Positions 19,675 to 28,512 of a stretch of 64,000 nucleotides of DNA are shown in pieces. The notes under the pieces were generated by a model that was given only the letters and a program-made list of their open reading frames with translations, was not told the DNA's origin and did no database searches. The stretch is from assembly GCF_003946515.1 (NCBI RefSeq), contig NZ_RHOM01000007.1, forward strand, positions 1-64,000, read 5' to 3'. Numbering within the stretch: the stretch's first letter is position 1; each line of letters starts with the position of its first letter. Source of the DNA: Companilactobacillus zhongbaensis. GTDB taxonomy: Bacteria; Bacillota; Bacilli; Lactobacillales; Lactobacillaceae. Made by a program: the position numbers and the translations under genes.

Positions 19675-20643
19675 CTATTTTCTTTCATCACCAGGCATCA
19701 TTAAGTAGTAGGATTTATATTTTTTATAAAAACTAGTTTTATTTTTCATGCCGATTTCGTAAATAATTTCAGAAATTGGCATTGATGTAGTAGTGATCAA
19801 TGTGTGAGCCTTGATCAAACGTTGATTCATGACTAGGGTACTGAATGACTTGCCGGATACCTTTTTGATGAAGTTACTGAGGTAGTTTTTGTTGTAGCCG
19901 TATTTCTTGGCCAAAGTTTCTAAGTTTATCGTTCGAAAATCGGTGGAAATGTCTTTTAATATTTGGATCATCAATAACTGCTTGGAATCCTTTTTATTGA
20001 TAGGAACGTGATAATGGCGAACTAATTTGGTTAGTAGTATCGATAAATAAGATTGGATGATAGAATCCGAGAATTCTCGCTTAGAGTAGTACTCATTGAT
20101 AATATCTTCCATCGTGTTTTTAATATCATGATCGATATTATTCGGGAAAAGGATATATGGTAAAGTGTTACCTTCACCTGAGACACGATTAATTAAGAAT
20201 TCATATAAGACTGAATTTGACCGGCGCATATTGTCCAATAAATTGATATTGATCGACTGATCTCGAAACAATAAATTTATCAATAGGTCATTTTCGTTTA
20301 GCTTTTTGATTGAATGAGTACAGCCAACATCGATCAGCAAAAGGTCACCTTTGTTCATATGAACTGGTTTTCCATTAACGACTTGGTCACAGCTGCCACT
20401 GAGCATGTAGTTCATCTCTAAGAACTGGTGCGAGTGTTCTGGATAGTCGGCAAAGCGGTCATGCTTACTGATATAGACTTCACGATTACGAAAGAAATAA
20501 TTGTTTAAGACCTTAACTCTTTTGGTCGATTTTCCTTTACTAATAGCTTTGTTAGGCAGGTCATCGATATGGTGACCTGTTTTTAATTGCTCATTTTCAA
20601 TTAATTCGTGTTGCTTCAAACGTCCGATGATTCGTGAATCCAT
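19675..20643 (-). CDS. AraC-family transcriptional regulator, probable activator of the rhamnose operon
   Basis: The 322-residue protein has a cupin-like sensor domain (SKHDRFADYPEHSHQFLEMNY region, about residues 75-160). A C-terminal pair of AraC helix-turn-helix motifs follows (LETLAKKYGYNKNYLSNFIKK and ISEIIYEIGMKNKTSFYKKYK). AGGAGG precedes ATG at 20643, so I reject the longer frame starting at 20691. It diverges from the rhamnose genes, which suggests it senses L-rhamnose like RhaR/RhaS, but the operator is not evident to me. Confidence 0.85.
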   Translation of the reverse strand: MDSRIIGRLKQHELIENEQLKTGHHIDDLPNKAISKGKSTKRVKVLNNYFFRNREVYISKHDRFADYPEHSHQFLEMNYMLSGSCDQVVNGKPVHMNKGDLLLIDVGCTHSIKKLNENDLLINLLFRDQSININLLDNMRRSNSVLYEFLINRVSGEGNTLPYILFPNNIDHDIKNTMEDIINEYYSKREFSDSIIQSYLSILLTKLVRHYHVPINKKDSKQLLMIQILKDISTDFRTINLETLAKKYGYNKNYLSNFIKKVSGKSFSTLVMNQRLIKAHTLITTTSMPISEIIYEIGMKNKTSFYKKYKSYYLMMPGDERK

Positions 20644-20690
20644 GAACATTCCTCCTGTAAATTTGTTACTCAAAAACTGTTCAACTGACA

Positions 20691-20720
20691 TTGTACCACT
20701 CCGGTGAAAGCGGTTATATT
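20691..20720 (+). promoter_or_regulatory. Promoter of the rhamnose operon
   Basis: TTGTAC (20691-20696) and TATATT (20715-20720) are separated by 18 bases. The spacing and weak boxes fit an activator-dependent promoter. Confidence 0.45.
20705..20718 (+). promoter_or_regulatory. cre-like site 1 of the rhamnose operon
   Basis: TGAAAGCGGTTATA matches the first half of the cre consensus and overlaps the -10 box. The second half is poor, so this site is less certain than the one downstream. Confidence 0.4.
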
Positions 20721-20735
20721 AGATTTGCAATTTGG

Positions 20736-20749
20736 TGATAGCGCTTTCT
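20736..20749 (+). promoter_or_regulatory. cre site 2 of the rhamnose operon
   Basis: Read on the minus strand as AGAAAGCGCTATCA it matches TGAAARCGYTWNCA at 13 of 14 positions. It lies about 10-20 bases past the expected start, a position typical of CcpA repression. Confidence 0.7.
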
Positions 20750-20777
20750 TCAAAAATAAGAAATTAGGGGTGTACTT

Positions 20778-22100
20778 ATGAGTGATTCAAAAAAAGGGTC
20801 ATTGAAATCAACGTTTACAGTTTCATTGACTAATTTCTTGGATTCTGGCTGTATCGTTGCTGGTGCCAGTGGATTAACACTTTGGACTAGCGAATTAGGT
20901 CTCAGCAGTTTTCAAGTCGGTCTCTTAGGAGCTTTGAGTGCTAACGCATTCGGTGCTGCTATCGGTGCTTTGTTTGGTGGTCATCTATCAGACAAATATG
21001 GACGTAAGATCATTTATACATATGACATGTTAGTTTACATGTTGGGAGCATTGATCGTCATGTTCTCAATGAATTTCCCAATGTTGCTATTAGGATTTAC
21101 CGTAACTGGTGTTGCCGTTGGTGCTGGTGTTCCAGCTTCTTGGACATACATTTCAGAAACTTCTGGAAGTAATGACCGGGCCAAAAATATCGGTATTTCA
21201 CAGTTTGCTTGGTCGATGGGACCTGCCATTATCTTTATTTTAGGTGTTGTCCTTTCGCCACTTGGTTTGTTAGGTAACAGAATCTTATTTGGAATTTTGT
21301 TTGTCATTGCATTTATCGCTTGGAGCTTACAAAGAAAGCTTCACGAATCAGAAGAGTGGGAAGAGCAAAAAGCTAAGGAGAAACTTACTGGTGAAAAACC
21401 ACATCCTTACAAAGACTTGTTCTCAAGCAAAGTCAGTGTCAAATCACTCTTGTTCTTAGTTGGTGTTTACATGTTCTGGAACTTGGTTGCCGGAGCAATG
21501 GGCTTCTTTATGCCTTACGTATACGAAACAGCAGGTGGCTTAACAAATATGCAAGCTAACTTGTTGCAAGCTATTCTTTGGATCTTCACAGCCTTAGCAA
21601 CATACTTTGGTTTCGCCAAATACGGTGACAAAGCAAATCACAGAATCTTTTATTTCGTTGGTGCCGCAATGGGTGCTGCCTCATGGATCATCTTGACATT
21701 TACCGGAATGGGTTGGTCAAGTCTTTGGTTCTTCGTAATCCTTTGGGGTGTTTCAGCCGGGATCGGTGCACAAGCTTGGTACGCATTATGGGCTACCGAG
21801 TTGTTCCCAACTAAATATCGTGCTGGATCACAAGGTGTTATGTTCTTCCTTGTTCGTGCTTCAGCCGGTGTTTGGTCAATTATCTTCCCAACCATTCTTT
21901 CGACAATGGGTTTCAAGACAGCCGGAATGTTCATGATCGGATTACTCTTAGTTTCATTAGTCATCGGTACAATTTGGACTCCACAAACACGTGGCAAGTC
22001 ATTGGATGAGATCACCGAAGAAAGATATGGCAAGGAATCAGTCGAAAAAACAACAACTACTTCATCAATGAGTAGTTCAACACAGGAAAAGAGGGTCTAA
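20778..22100 (+). CDS. MFS transporter, probable L-rhamnose permease
   Basis: The 440-residue protein has twelve predicted membrane helices and the sugar-porter signature GGHLSDKYGRK after the second helix. A related motif at the second half (KYGDKANHR) and a long central loop around residues 190-220 are also present. It is the first gene of the rhamnose operon, three bases before rhaB, so rhamnose import is the likely role. Family members also carry other sugars and acids, so the substrate rests on context. Confidence 0.85.
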   Translation: MSDSKKGSLKSTFTVSLTNFLDSGCIVAGASGLTLWTSELGLSSFQVGLLGALSANAFGAAIGALFGGHLSDKYGRKIIYTYDMLVYMLGALIVMFSMNFPMLLLGFTVTGVAVGAGVPASWTYISETSGSNDRAKNIGISQFAWSMGPAIIFILGVVLSPLGLLGNRILFGILFVIAFIAWSLQRKLHESEEWEEQKAKEKLTGEKPHPYKDLFSSKVSVKSLLFLVGVYMFWNLVAGAMGFFMPYVYETAGGLTNMQANLLQAILWIFTALATYFGFAKYGDKANHRIFYFVGAAMGAASWIILTFTGMGWSSLWFFVILWGVSAGIGAQAWYALWATELFPTKYRAGSQGVMFFLVRASAGVWSIIFPTILSTMGFKTAGMFMIGLLLVSLVIGTIWTPQTRGKSLDEITEERYGKESVEKTTTTSSMSSSTQEKRV

Positions 22101-22103
22101 TCA

Positions 22104-23576
22104 ATGGCAAAAGCATATGTAGCTGTCGACATTGGTGCTTCTAGTGGACGTTTAATGTTAGGTACCATTAAGGATCACAAATTAGAACTTCAAGAAATGC
22201 ATCGATTCAAAAATGGTTTTTCCAAGGAAAATGGTCACGATAGATGGGCCATTGATTCCATCCTCGATGAAATCTTCAAAGGATTGGAAAAAATCAAACA
22301 TGCTGGTTATGACGACGTAACTTTAGGGATCGATACTTGGGCAGTTGATTATGTTCTAGTTGGTATGGATGGTGAAAAGATTCAAAATCCAATTAGCTAT
22401 CGTGATGCTAGAACTAAGAATGCCATGCAAGAATTAACTTCTGATCTACCAAAGAGTTATATCTACAAGAAAACTGGTATCCAATTTTTAAACTTCAACA
22501 CGTTGTATCAATTGTATGAAGAAAGTAAAGATGATCTTGAAAAAACTGACAAGATCATGATGATTCCTGATTACATTGGTTATGTTTTAACAGGCAATGC
22601 TGTGACTGAAGTAACCAATGCTTCCACAACTCAAATGTTGAACTTACGTGAAGGATTGTTCGATAAGAACTTATTGAATAAGGTCAATGTCTCACAAGAT
22701 CAATTCCCACGTTTGGTCGAATCAGGAACTATCTTAGGAAATATCCGTCACAAGTGGCATACACTTTATGATCTTCCAGAAACACAAGTAATTACCGTTG
22801 CTACTCACGATACAGCATCTGCTGTTCTCGGGACTCCAGGTGAAGGTGAGAACTGGGCCTTCCTAAGTTCAGGAACTTGGTCATTACTGGGAACAGAATT
22901 AAATGTCCCTGAAAACGGAGAATTAGCCTTTAAAGGCAATTACACCAATGAATGGGGTGCATACGGAACTTATCGTTTCTTGAAGAACATCATGGGGCTT
23001 TGGATGGTTCAATGTCTCAAGCATGAATTAAACGACGAATATAGTTTCGCTGATTTAGCAAAATTAGCTGGAGAGGTCACACCTTTCCAACAATTTATCA
23101 ATGTTAATGATGACAGATTTACTAATCCTGACAGCATGGTCGACGAGATTCAAACTTATTGTCGTCAATCTGGACAAAAAGTTCCCGAAACTACTGGTGA
23201 ATTAGCCATGGCAATTTATTCCAACTTAGCTTTGTACTATGCCAATGAGATCCAAGAACTTAATAAGATTTTAGACTGCAAGTTAGAAGCATTAAACATT
23301 GTCGGTGGTGGATCAAATGTTAAATTGATGAATCAATTGACTGCTACATTAGCTGACATTGATGTTTATGCTGGACCTAGTGAAGCTACTGCCATCGGTA
23401 ACTTGATCGTTCAAATGATCACGATGAACGATGTCAATAATATTGCTGAAGGTCGTAAGTTGATCAGAGATTCGTTTGGATTAAAAACATTCCATCCAGA
23501 AACCAATAAATATGGCGATGTATTAAAACGCTATCAAGAATTTCTTAATAATGGTGAAAGGGAAACGGTCAAATGA
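22104..23576 (+). CDS. rhaB: Rhamnulokinase
   Basis: This FGGY-family kinase phosphorylates L-rhamnulose to L-rhamnulose-1-phosphate. The 490 residues match the family, with the N-terminal VDIGASSGR phosphate motif, GIDTWAVDY, and the ATP-domain motifs TVATHDTASAV and NIVGGGSNVKLMNQLTA. Its stop overlaps the rhaM start as ATGA, so the two are translationally coupled. Identification is firm because mutarotase, isomerase and aldolase follow. Confidence 0.97.
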   Translation: MAKAYVAVDIGASSGRLMLGTIKDHKLELQEMHRFKNGFSKENGHDRWAIDSILDEIFKGLEKIKHAGYDDVTLGIDTWAVDYVLVGMDGEKIQNPISYRDARTKNAMQELTSDLPKSYIYKKTGIQFLNFNTLYQLYEESKDDLEKTDKIMMIPDYIGYVLTGNAVTEVTNASTTQMLNLREGLFDKNLLNKVNVSQDQFPRLVESGTILGNIRHKWHTLYDLPETQVITVATHDTASAVLGTPGEGENWAFLSSGTWSLLGTELNVPENGELAFKGNYTNEWGAYGTYRFLKNIMGLWMVQCLKHELNDEYSFADLAKLAGEVTPFQQFINVNDDRFTNPDSMVDEIQTYCRQSGQKVPETTGELAMAIYSNLALYYANEIQELNKILDCKLEALNIVGGGSNVKLMNQLTATLADIDVYAGPSEATAIGNLIVQMITMNDVNNIAEGRKLIRDSFGLKTFHPETNKYGDVLKRYQEFLNNGERETVK

Positions 23577-23887
23577 AAAGATTAGGTCAAATCATGTATT
23601 TACACAAAGATGCATATGAAGAATATGCCAAGCGCCACAACAATCTTTTCCCAGAAATGAGAAAAGCCTTGAAAGAAGCTGGCGCACACAACTATTCGAT
23701 TTTTTTGAACAAAGAAAATGGTGAGTTGTTCGCATATTTGGAAGTAGATAACATCGAAAAATATAACGATATCGCAAAAACCGATGCTGCCAAGAAATGG
23801 TGGGCATACATGGAGCCTTTGATGGATACAAACCCTGATAAAAGTCCCGTTACAGTCGATTTAGACGAAGTATTTCACTTAGATTAA
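23573..23887 (+). CDS. rhaM: L-rhamnose mutarotase
   Basis: This 104-residue enzyme interconverts the alpha and beta anomers of L-rhamnose, helping supply the form used by the isomerase. The small dimeric ferredoxin-like fold shows the family pattern of MYLHKDAYEEYAKRHN near the N-terminus and a C-terminal WWAYMEPLMDTNPD segment. It overlaps rhaB by four bases. Confidence 0.96.
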   Translation: MKRLGQIMYLHKDAYEEYAKRHNNLFPEMRKALKEAGAHNYSIFLNKENGELFAYLEVDNIEKYNDIAKTDAAKKWWAYMEPLMDTNPDKSPVTVDLDEVFHLD

Positions 23888-23906
23888 AAATGGAGGAGAG
23901 TTACAA

Positions 23907-25190
23907 ATGACAAAATCAGAAAATGTTGAAAAGGCTTATCAAGTTGCCAAAGAACGTTATGCCGAACTTGGTGTCGACACAGATAAAGTATTGAAAGACT
24001 TGAAGAAAGTTAAACTTTCAGTTCATTGCTGGCAAGGCGATGATATTCATGGATTCTTATTCCCTAACCAAGAATTAACAGGTGGTATTGGTGTTAGTGG
24101 TAACTATCCAGGAATCGCAAGAACACCAGATGAATTATCAGGTGACTTGAGTGAAGCATTATCATTGATTCCTGGTGATCACAAAGTTCAATTACACGCT
24201 ATTTACGCCGTAACTGATAAGAAGAAGGATCTAGACGAACTAGAACCATCAGACTTCAGTTACTGGGTAGACTGGGCTAAAAAAGAAGGCGTTGGCTTGG
24301 ATATGAACGGAACATTCTTCTCACATCCAATGGTCAAAGACAACTTTACATTAGCTAGTCCTGACAAAGGTGTCCGTGATTTCTGGATCCAACATGGTAA
24401 GATCAGTCGTGAAATTGCCAACTACTTTGGTAAAGAATTAGGTCAACAATCAGTTAACAACTTCTGGATCCCAGATGGCTTCAAGGATAATCCTATCGAC
24501 AAAGCTACTCCTCGTGAACGCTTGATCGACTCATTGGATCAAATCATCGAAAAGAAATACGATGAAAAGAATACTATCGAAGCCTTTGAAGGTAAGTTGT
24601 TTGGTACAGGAATCGAATCATACACAGTTGGTTCACACTTGTTCTACAACAACTACGCCATCAGCAGAAACAAGTTATGGACAATTGACGCTGGACACTG
24701 GCACCCAACAGAAGATGTTTCTGATAAGTTCTCAGCCTTCTTACCATTTGGTAAAGGCTTGATGCTACACGTATCACGTCCTGTACGTTGGGATTCTGAC
24801 CACGTAGTTATCTTTGATGAAGCATTAGTACGTATTGCTCGTTCATTAGTTCGTGATAACGAATTAAGCAAGACCAACATCGGACTTGACTTCTTCGATG
24901 CTACTATCAACCGTGTTGCAGCTTGGGTCGTTGGAGCTCGTGCTACACAAAAGGCTATCTTGCAAGCCATGCTTGAACCAATCGATCAATTGAAGAAAGC
25001 AGAATTAAACTTCGACTTCACAACAAGATTGGCTGAAACTGAAGAACTTAAGTCATATCCATTCGGTGCCGTTTGGGATGAATTCTGTCTCCAAAATAAC
25101 GTACCCGTTGGAACAGACTGGTTGAACAATATTCACCAATATGAAAAAGATGTTCAATTCAAACGTGATACAAACTTAGTAACAGACTAA
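23907..25190 (+). CDS. rhaA: L-rhamnose isomerase
   Basis: It converts L-rhamnose to L-rhamnulose in a manganese-dependent reaction. The 427-residue protein is a TIM barrel with the family signatures VHCWQGDDIHGF, NGTFFSHP, FWIPDGFKD and the metal-binding IDAGHWHPTEDV region. The ribosome binding site is GGAGGAG. It lies 19 bases after rhaM. Codon use (A-ending, ACA/TCA) suggests strong expression on induction. Confidence 0.97.
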   Translation: MTKSENVEKAYQVAKERYAELGVDTDKVLKDLKKVKLSVHCWQGDDIHGFLFPNQELTGGIGVSGNYPGIARTPDELSGDLSEALSLIPGDHKVQLHAIYAVTDKKKDLDELEPSDFSYWVDWAKKEGVGLDMNGTFFSHPMVKDNFTLASPDKGVRDFWIQHGKISREIANYFGKELGQQSVNNFWIPDGFKDNPIDKATPRERLIDSLDQIIEKKYDEKNTIEAFEGKLFGTGIESYTVGSHLFYNNYAISRNKLWTIDAGHWHPTEDVSDKFSAFLPFGKGLMLHVSRPVRWDSDHVVIFDEALVRIARSLVRDNELSKTNIGLDFFDATINRVAAWVVGARATQKAILQAMLEPIDQLKKAELNFDFTTRLAETEELKSYPFGAVWDEFCLQNNVPVGTDWLNNIHQYEKDVQFKRDTNLVTD

Positions 25191-25245
25191 AAATAATTTA
25201 TGCTAAAAAATAATTGGGAAAGTTTAGAAGGGAAGCTATTATATT

Positions 25246-26079
25246 ATGAAATTTATTGATTCAAAATTTGTTGAAAAGATGTCTGAAACAACAAACGAGT
25301 TGTACAAACACGGATGGGACGAGAGAAACGGAGGAAATGTCAGTCTTCGTTTAACTCAAGAAGAAGTAGATCAATTCGATGACTTAGGTAAGACTATTAG
25401 AAATATTCCAATCGATTTTGATGCATCCCCTCTAGCTGGACAATATTATTTAGTAACAGGAACTGGACGTTATTTCAAGAACGTTCACAATTATCCAGAA
25501 CGTGATGCTGGATTAGTACGGATCACTGATGAAGGTAATTCAGTAGATCTACTTTGGGGCTTCAATGATGGTGGACAACCAACTAGTGAATTCCCATCAC
25601 ACTTGATGACACACATTCAAAGACAAAAGATCGATTCTAATCAACGTGTTGTAATGCACTGCCACCCAACTAATTTGATTGCCTTATCATTTACACATGA
25701 ACTCGATGAAGCATCGATCAGTCGTTTATTGTGGAAGATGCAAGCTGAATCACTTGTAGTCTTCCCAGAAGGTGTTGGTATCATCCCTTACATGACTCCA
25801 GGAACAAATGATATCGGTCAAGCAACAGCCGATAAAATGAGTGAATATCGTGTAGTTATGTGGCCACATCACGGAATCTTCGCCTGTGGTGATAGCATGG
25901 ATGAAGTTTATGGCTTGATCGAAACTGTCGAAAAAGCTTGCCAGATCTACACAACTATTAAGAGTCAAGGCGGCAACATTGAACAAAGTATCACTGACGA
26001 TGATTTGAGAGATCTCGCTAAGTCATTTGGCGTAACTCCTAATCCTGATTTCCTGTCGATGGATGCTGTTAAAAACTAA
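25246..26079 (+). CDS. rhaD: Rhamnulose-1-phosphate aldolase
   Basis: This class II aldolase splits L-rhamnulose-1-phosphate into dihydroxyacetone phosphate and L-lactaldehyde. The 277 residues contain the zinc-ligand histidines of MHCHPTN and of [10 protein letters not shown], and the phosphate-binding GNVSLR region near the N-terminus. It is the last gene of the operon and is followed by a strong terminator. No lactaldehyde-specific reductase gene follows. The zinc dehydrogenase upstream at 18458 might fill that step. Confidence 0.97.
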   Translation: MKFIDSKFVEKMSETTNELYKHGWDERNGGNVSLRLTQEEVDQFDDLGKTIRNIPIDFDASPLAGQYYLVTGTGRYFKNVHNYPERDAGLVRITDEGNSVDLLWGFNDGGQPTSEFPSHLMTHIQRQKIDSNQRVVMHCHPTNLIALSFTHELDEASISRLLWKMQAESLVVFPEGVGIIPYMTPGTNDIGQATADKMSEYRVVMWPHHGIFACGDSMDEVYGLIETVEKACQIYTTIKSQGGNIEQSITDDDLRDLAKSFGVTPNPDFLSMDAVKN

Positions 26080-26097
26080 GTATTATCCCTTATTGAG

Positions 26098-26130
26098 ACA
26101 ACCCAGAATTTGTTCTGGGTTGTTTTTTTT
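26098..26130 (+). terminator. Terminator of the rhamnose operon
   Basis: ACAACCCAGAA and TTCTGGGTTGT form an eleven-base-pair stem with a short loop and eight T residues. Confidence 0.95.
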
Positions 26131-26143
26131 GATGGTTGTTCCC

Positions 26144-26309
26144 GGTTCTGGGGGGTTCCGGGAATTGCGACCGTGGAACGCCATGGACGCCACTTTGAAC
26201 CAATCGAGGAGACCACTCGATTGGTTCAAAGCTGGGTCTTTCACTAGGCAATAAATTGCCAAGTGAAATTTCATGGCTGACGGTCGAATTCCCTCCACCC
26301 CCCAGAACC
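26144..26309. repeat. 166-bp structured palindromic element with two inner hairpins
   Basis: The ends form a long inverted repeat (26144-26174 with 26280-26309) containing GGTTCTGGGGGG opposite CCCCCCAGAACC and CGACCGT opposite ACGGTCG. It is continued by GCCATG/CATGGC. Inside are a perfect 16-base-pair hairpin (26193-26208 with 26216-26231) and a 14-base-pair hairpin with one mismatch (26239-26268). The whole would fold as a three-way junction on either strand. I find no protein in it. It may be a miniature mobile element or a structured RNA. Confidence 0.75.
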
Positions 26310-26361
26310 TAGGTTGGTGGAATAACCTTTTGTTGGTGGGGATACGGTACTTATTTTTACA

Positions 26362-26570
26362 GTGGTTTGGTTTTGTGTGTTTTTTTGAGAGATTTAGTTT
26401 TTGTTCGTTCCTACGATTTTGATTTCTCGTTTTATCTGGTTGATTTATTTTTGTTCTTTTAATTGGTTGCTATTTTTAGGTATTCCATTTTACATACTCT
26501 TCTCTTACTCTTTTATTGCTCTTTCACTTGCTCCTTCGTCGCTGTGAAAATCGCGGTGGTTCCTGTTCTT
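26362..26570 (+). repeat. Diverged intergenic repeat, copy 1 (partner at 62823-62990)
   Basis: This T/G-rich stretch aligns with 62823-62990. Shared blocks include CTCG...TCT..TTG-ATTTATT.TTGTT, GGTTG.TAT, and the end AAAATCGCGGTGGTT.CTG. The similarity is patchy with small gaps. No convincing reading frame is conserved. The rest of the 26310-26704 gap holds nothing else I can name. Confidence 0.55.
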
Positions 26571-26704
26571 AGATATTTGTGGAGGTTATATTTTTGGATT
26601 TATCGTTTTATAATATTAATATCTTTTAACAATTACGTTAAATTGTGAAATTGCCGCATTTTATTGGTAGAATGGAATAGCAAATTAAAGAAAACTGGTG
26701 AATT

Positions 26705-27565
26705 ATGGAAACGGCAGATATGTATGGTAACGTGCTTTCTGGTACGGTTACAGACTTAAATAAAGATGAAGCTTTTGTTCAGATCGAGGGTATTACTTTT
26801 GCTATGGATCTTTCTGAACTGGATGAGATCCCTGAAATTGGGGATGAATTGGCTGGGTTTGTTTATGAAACTCAGGGCCGCAAGAATAAGATTACTTCTA
26901 TTATGCCTAAGGTTATGAAGGGTATTTGGGATTATGCTGAAGTTGTCGATGTTCGGACTGACTTGGGGGTTTTTGTTGATTCCGGTTTGAAGGATAAGGA
27001 TATTGTTGTTTCTTTGGATGATCTTCCTTTGGAACATTCTGAATGGCCTAAGAAGGGTGACAAGGTTATGGTTGAACTTTCTGTTGATCATAAGGGTCGC
27101 CTTTGGGGGAAGTTGGCTGATCTTAATCTTTATATGCAGCTGGCTCGTAGTGCTAGTGATAAAGAGAAGAACCGTGATGAGAAGTGCCATGTTATTGCCA
27201 TTCGGAATTCTGGAACTTTTGTTATGACGGATGGTTATTACATTGGTTTCATTCATTCTAATGAACAAGATGGTCCTTTGCGCATTGGACAAGAATTGAC
27301 TGCGAGAGTTATTGGTTCTAGTCATAGACGATTGAACTTGTCGATGCGTCCAAGAGCTTTTGAAGAGATCACACCTGATGCCGAAATGATCATGGCGGTT
27401 TTGGAACATGCTCGTGATAAGAAGATCCCTTATACCGACAAGAGTGCTCCAGAAGATATCAAGGAATACTTCGGTATTAGTAAAGGTAGTTTTAAGCGCG
27501 CTTTAGGTAACTTAATGAAACAAGGCAAAATAGAACAAAAGGATGGCTTCACATATTTGAAGTAG
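26705..27565 (+). CDS. cvfB: S1-domain RNA-binding protein, CvfB family
   Basis: The 286-residue protein carries S1-like OB folds (about 5-62, 66-130 and 145-215) and a C-terminal winged-helix domain (SAPEDIKEYFGISKGSFKRALGNLMKQGKI). This is the CvfB/YitL architecture, which binds RNA and affects virulence and gene expression in staphylococci. The first 600 bases are unusually rich in T-ending codons compared with the 3' third. It lies upstream of xerD, 17 bases away. Confidence 0.9.
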   Translation: METADMYGNVLSGTVTDLNKDEAFVQIEGITFAMDLSELDEIPEIGDELAGFVYETQGRKNKITSIMPKVMKGIWDYAEVVDVRTDLGVFVDSGLKDKDIVVSLDDLPLEHSEWPKKGDKVMVELSVDHKGRLWGKLADLNLYMQLARSASDKEKNRDEKCHVIAIRNSGTFVMTDGYYIGFIHSNEQDGPLRIGQELTARVIGSSHRRLNLSMRPRAFEEITPDAEMIMAVLEHARDKKIPYTDKSAPEDIKEYFGISKGSFKRALGNLMKQGKIEQKDGFTYLK

Positions 27566-27582
27566 AGCTAGGAGTGTTTTGA

Positions 27583-28503
27583 GTGAGCGACAAGGTTAAA
27601 GTAGATTGCCAGTACATGAAAGATATTATTAATGATTATTCTCGATATTTGAGACTTGACCGCGGTTTATCTCAAAATACGATTTTGTCCTATCGACAAG
27701 ATTTATTAGAATTTAGTCATTGCTTAGAAGACCAAGATATGAAAAAGTATCCTGAAGATCATTTTCAAATTACCAATTTTTTTGCTTCACAAGATGAAGC
27801 TGGTAAGTCTAAAACATCGGAGATCAGGATTTTTTCAACGTTGAAGAAATTTTATCAGTGGATGGAATTGATCGGTAATATTGAGACCAATCCAATGTCG
27901 CAATTGGACGCCCCTAAAAAAGCTCAACATTTGCCGGTGGTTTTATCAATGGATGAAGTAGTGTCTTTGATCGAATCACCTGATATTTCAAAGCCTTTGG
28001 GTGTTAGAGACCGAGCTATTTTTGAAGTGATGTATGCGACCGGATTGCGGGTCAGTGAGTTGATTAATTTGTCGATGGATGATCTGCATTTAGATTTAGG
28101 ATTGATCAAGACATTGGGTAAGGGTGACAAGGAAAGATTATTGCCGATAGGTAAAACAGCTATCGAATGGCTCAATAAATACTTTGATGAAACGCGCAAT
28201 AATTTGGTGACTAAGTATGGTCAAAAGTCTTTCGTCTTTTTGAATTTCCGCGGTCAACAACTGACACGGCAGTCCATTTGGCGTATGATCAAAAAGTATA
28301 TCGCTCAAGTGGGAATCAAAAAGGATGTTACGCCCCATACATTGCGCCATTCTTTTGCGACTAATTTACTTGCTAACGGTGCCGATTTACGGGTCGTCCA
28401 AGAATTGCTGGGGCATTCAGACATTTCCACGACGCAAATTTATACCCACATTAATCAAACTAGAATGAAACAAGTTTATGAACAAGCTCATCCTCGAGCA
28501 TAG
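27583..28503 (+). CDS. xerD: Tyrosine recombinase XerD
   Basis: With XerC it resolves chromosome dimers at the dif site. The 306 residues contain a SAM-like N-terminal domain and the catalytic residues R156 (ATGLRVSEL), H252 and R255 (HTLRH), GHSDISTTQIYTH with its histidine, and Y287. I keep GTG at 27583 as the start because AGGAGTG lies about 8 bases upstream. The gene is followed by ribT, scpA and scpB as in Bacillus relatives. Confidence 0.95.
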   Translation: MSDKVKVDCQYMKDIINDYSRYLRLDRGLSQNTILSYRQDLLEFSHCLEDQDMKKYPEDHFQITNFFASQDEAGKSKTSEIRIFSTLKKFYQWMELIGNIETNPMSQLDAPKKAQHLPVVLSMDEVVSLIESPDISKPLGVRDRAIFEVMYATGLRVSELINLSMDDLHLDLGLIKTLGKGDKERLLPIGKTAIEWLNKYFDETRNNLVTKYGQKSFVFLNFRGQQLTRQSIWRMIKKYIAQVGIKKDVTPHTLRHSFATNLLANGADLRVVQELLGHSDISTTQIYTHINQTRMKQVYEQAHPRA

Positions 28504-28512
28504 GAGGTAGTT

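Noticed and set aside
26063-26298. Two opposed small open frames (63 and 71 codons) in the structured element
   Set aside because: Both are by-products of the inverted repeat, sharing mirrored peptide such as NQSSGLLDWFK. Neither has a ribosome binding site.
26756-27409. A 217-codon minus-strand frame opposite cvfB
   Set aside because: It is the shadow of a conserved plus-strand gene, with no ribosome binding site and an implausible asparagine- and isoleucine-rich product.
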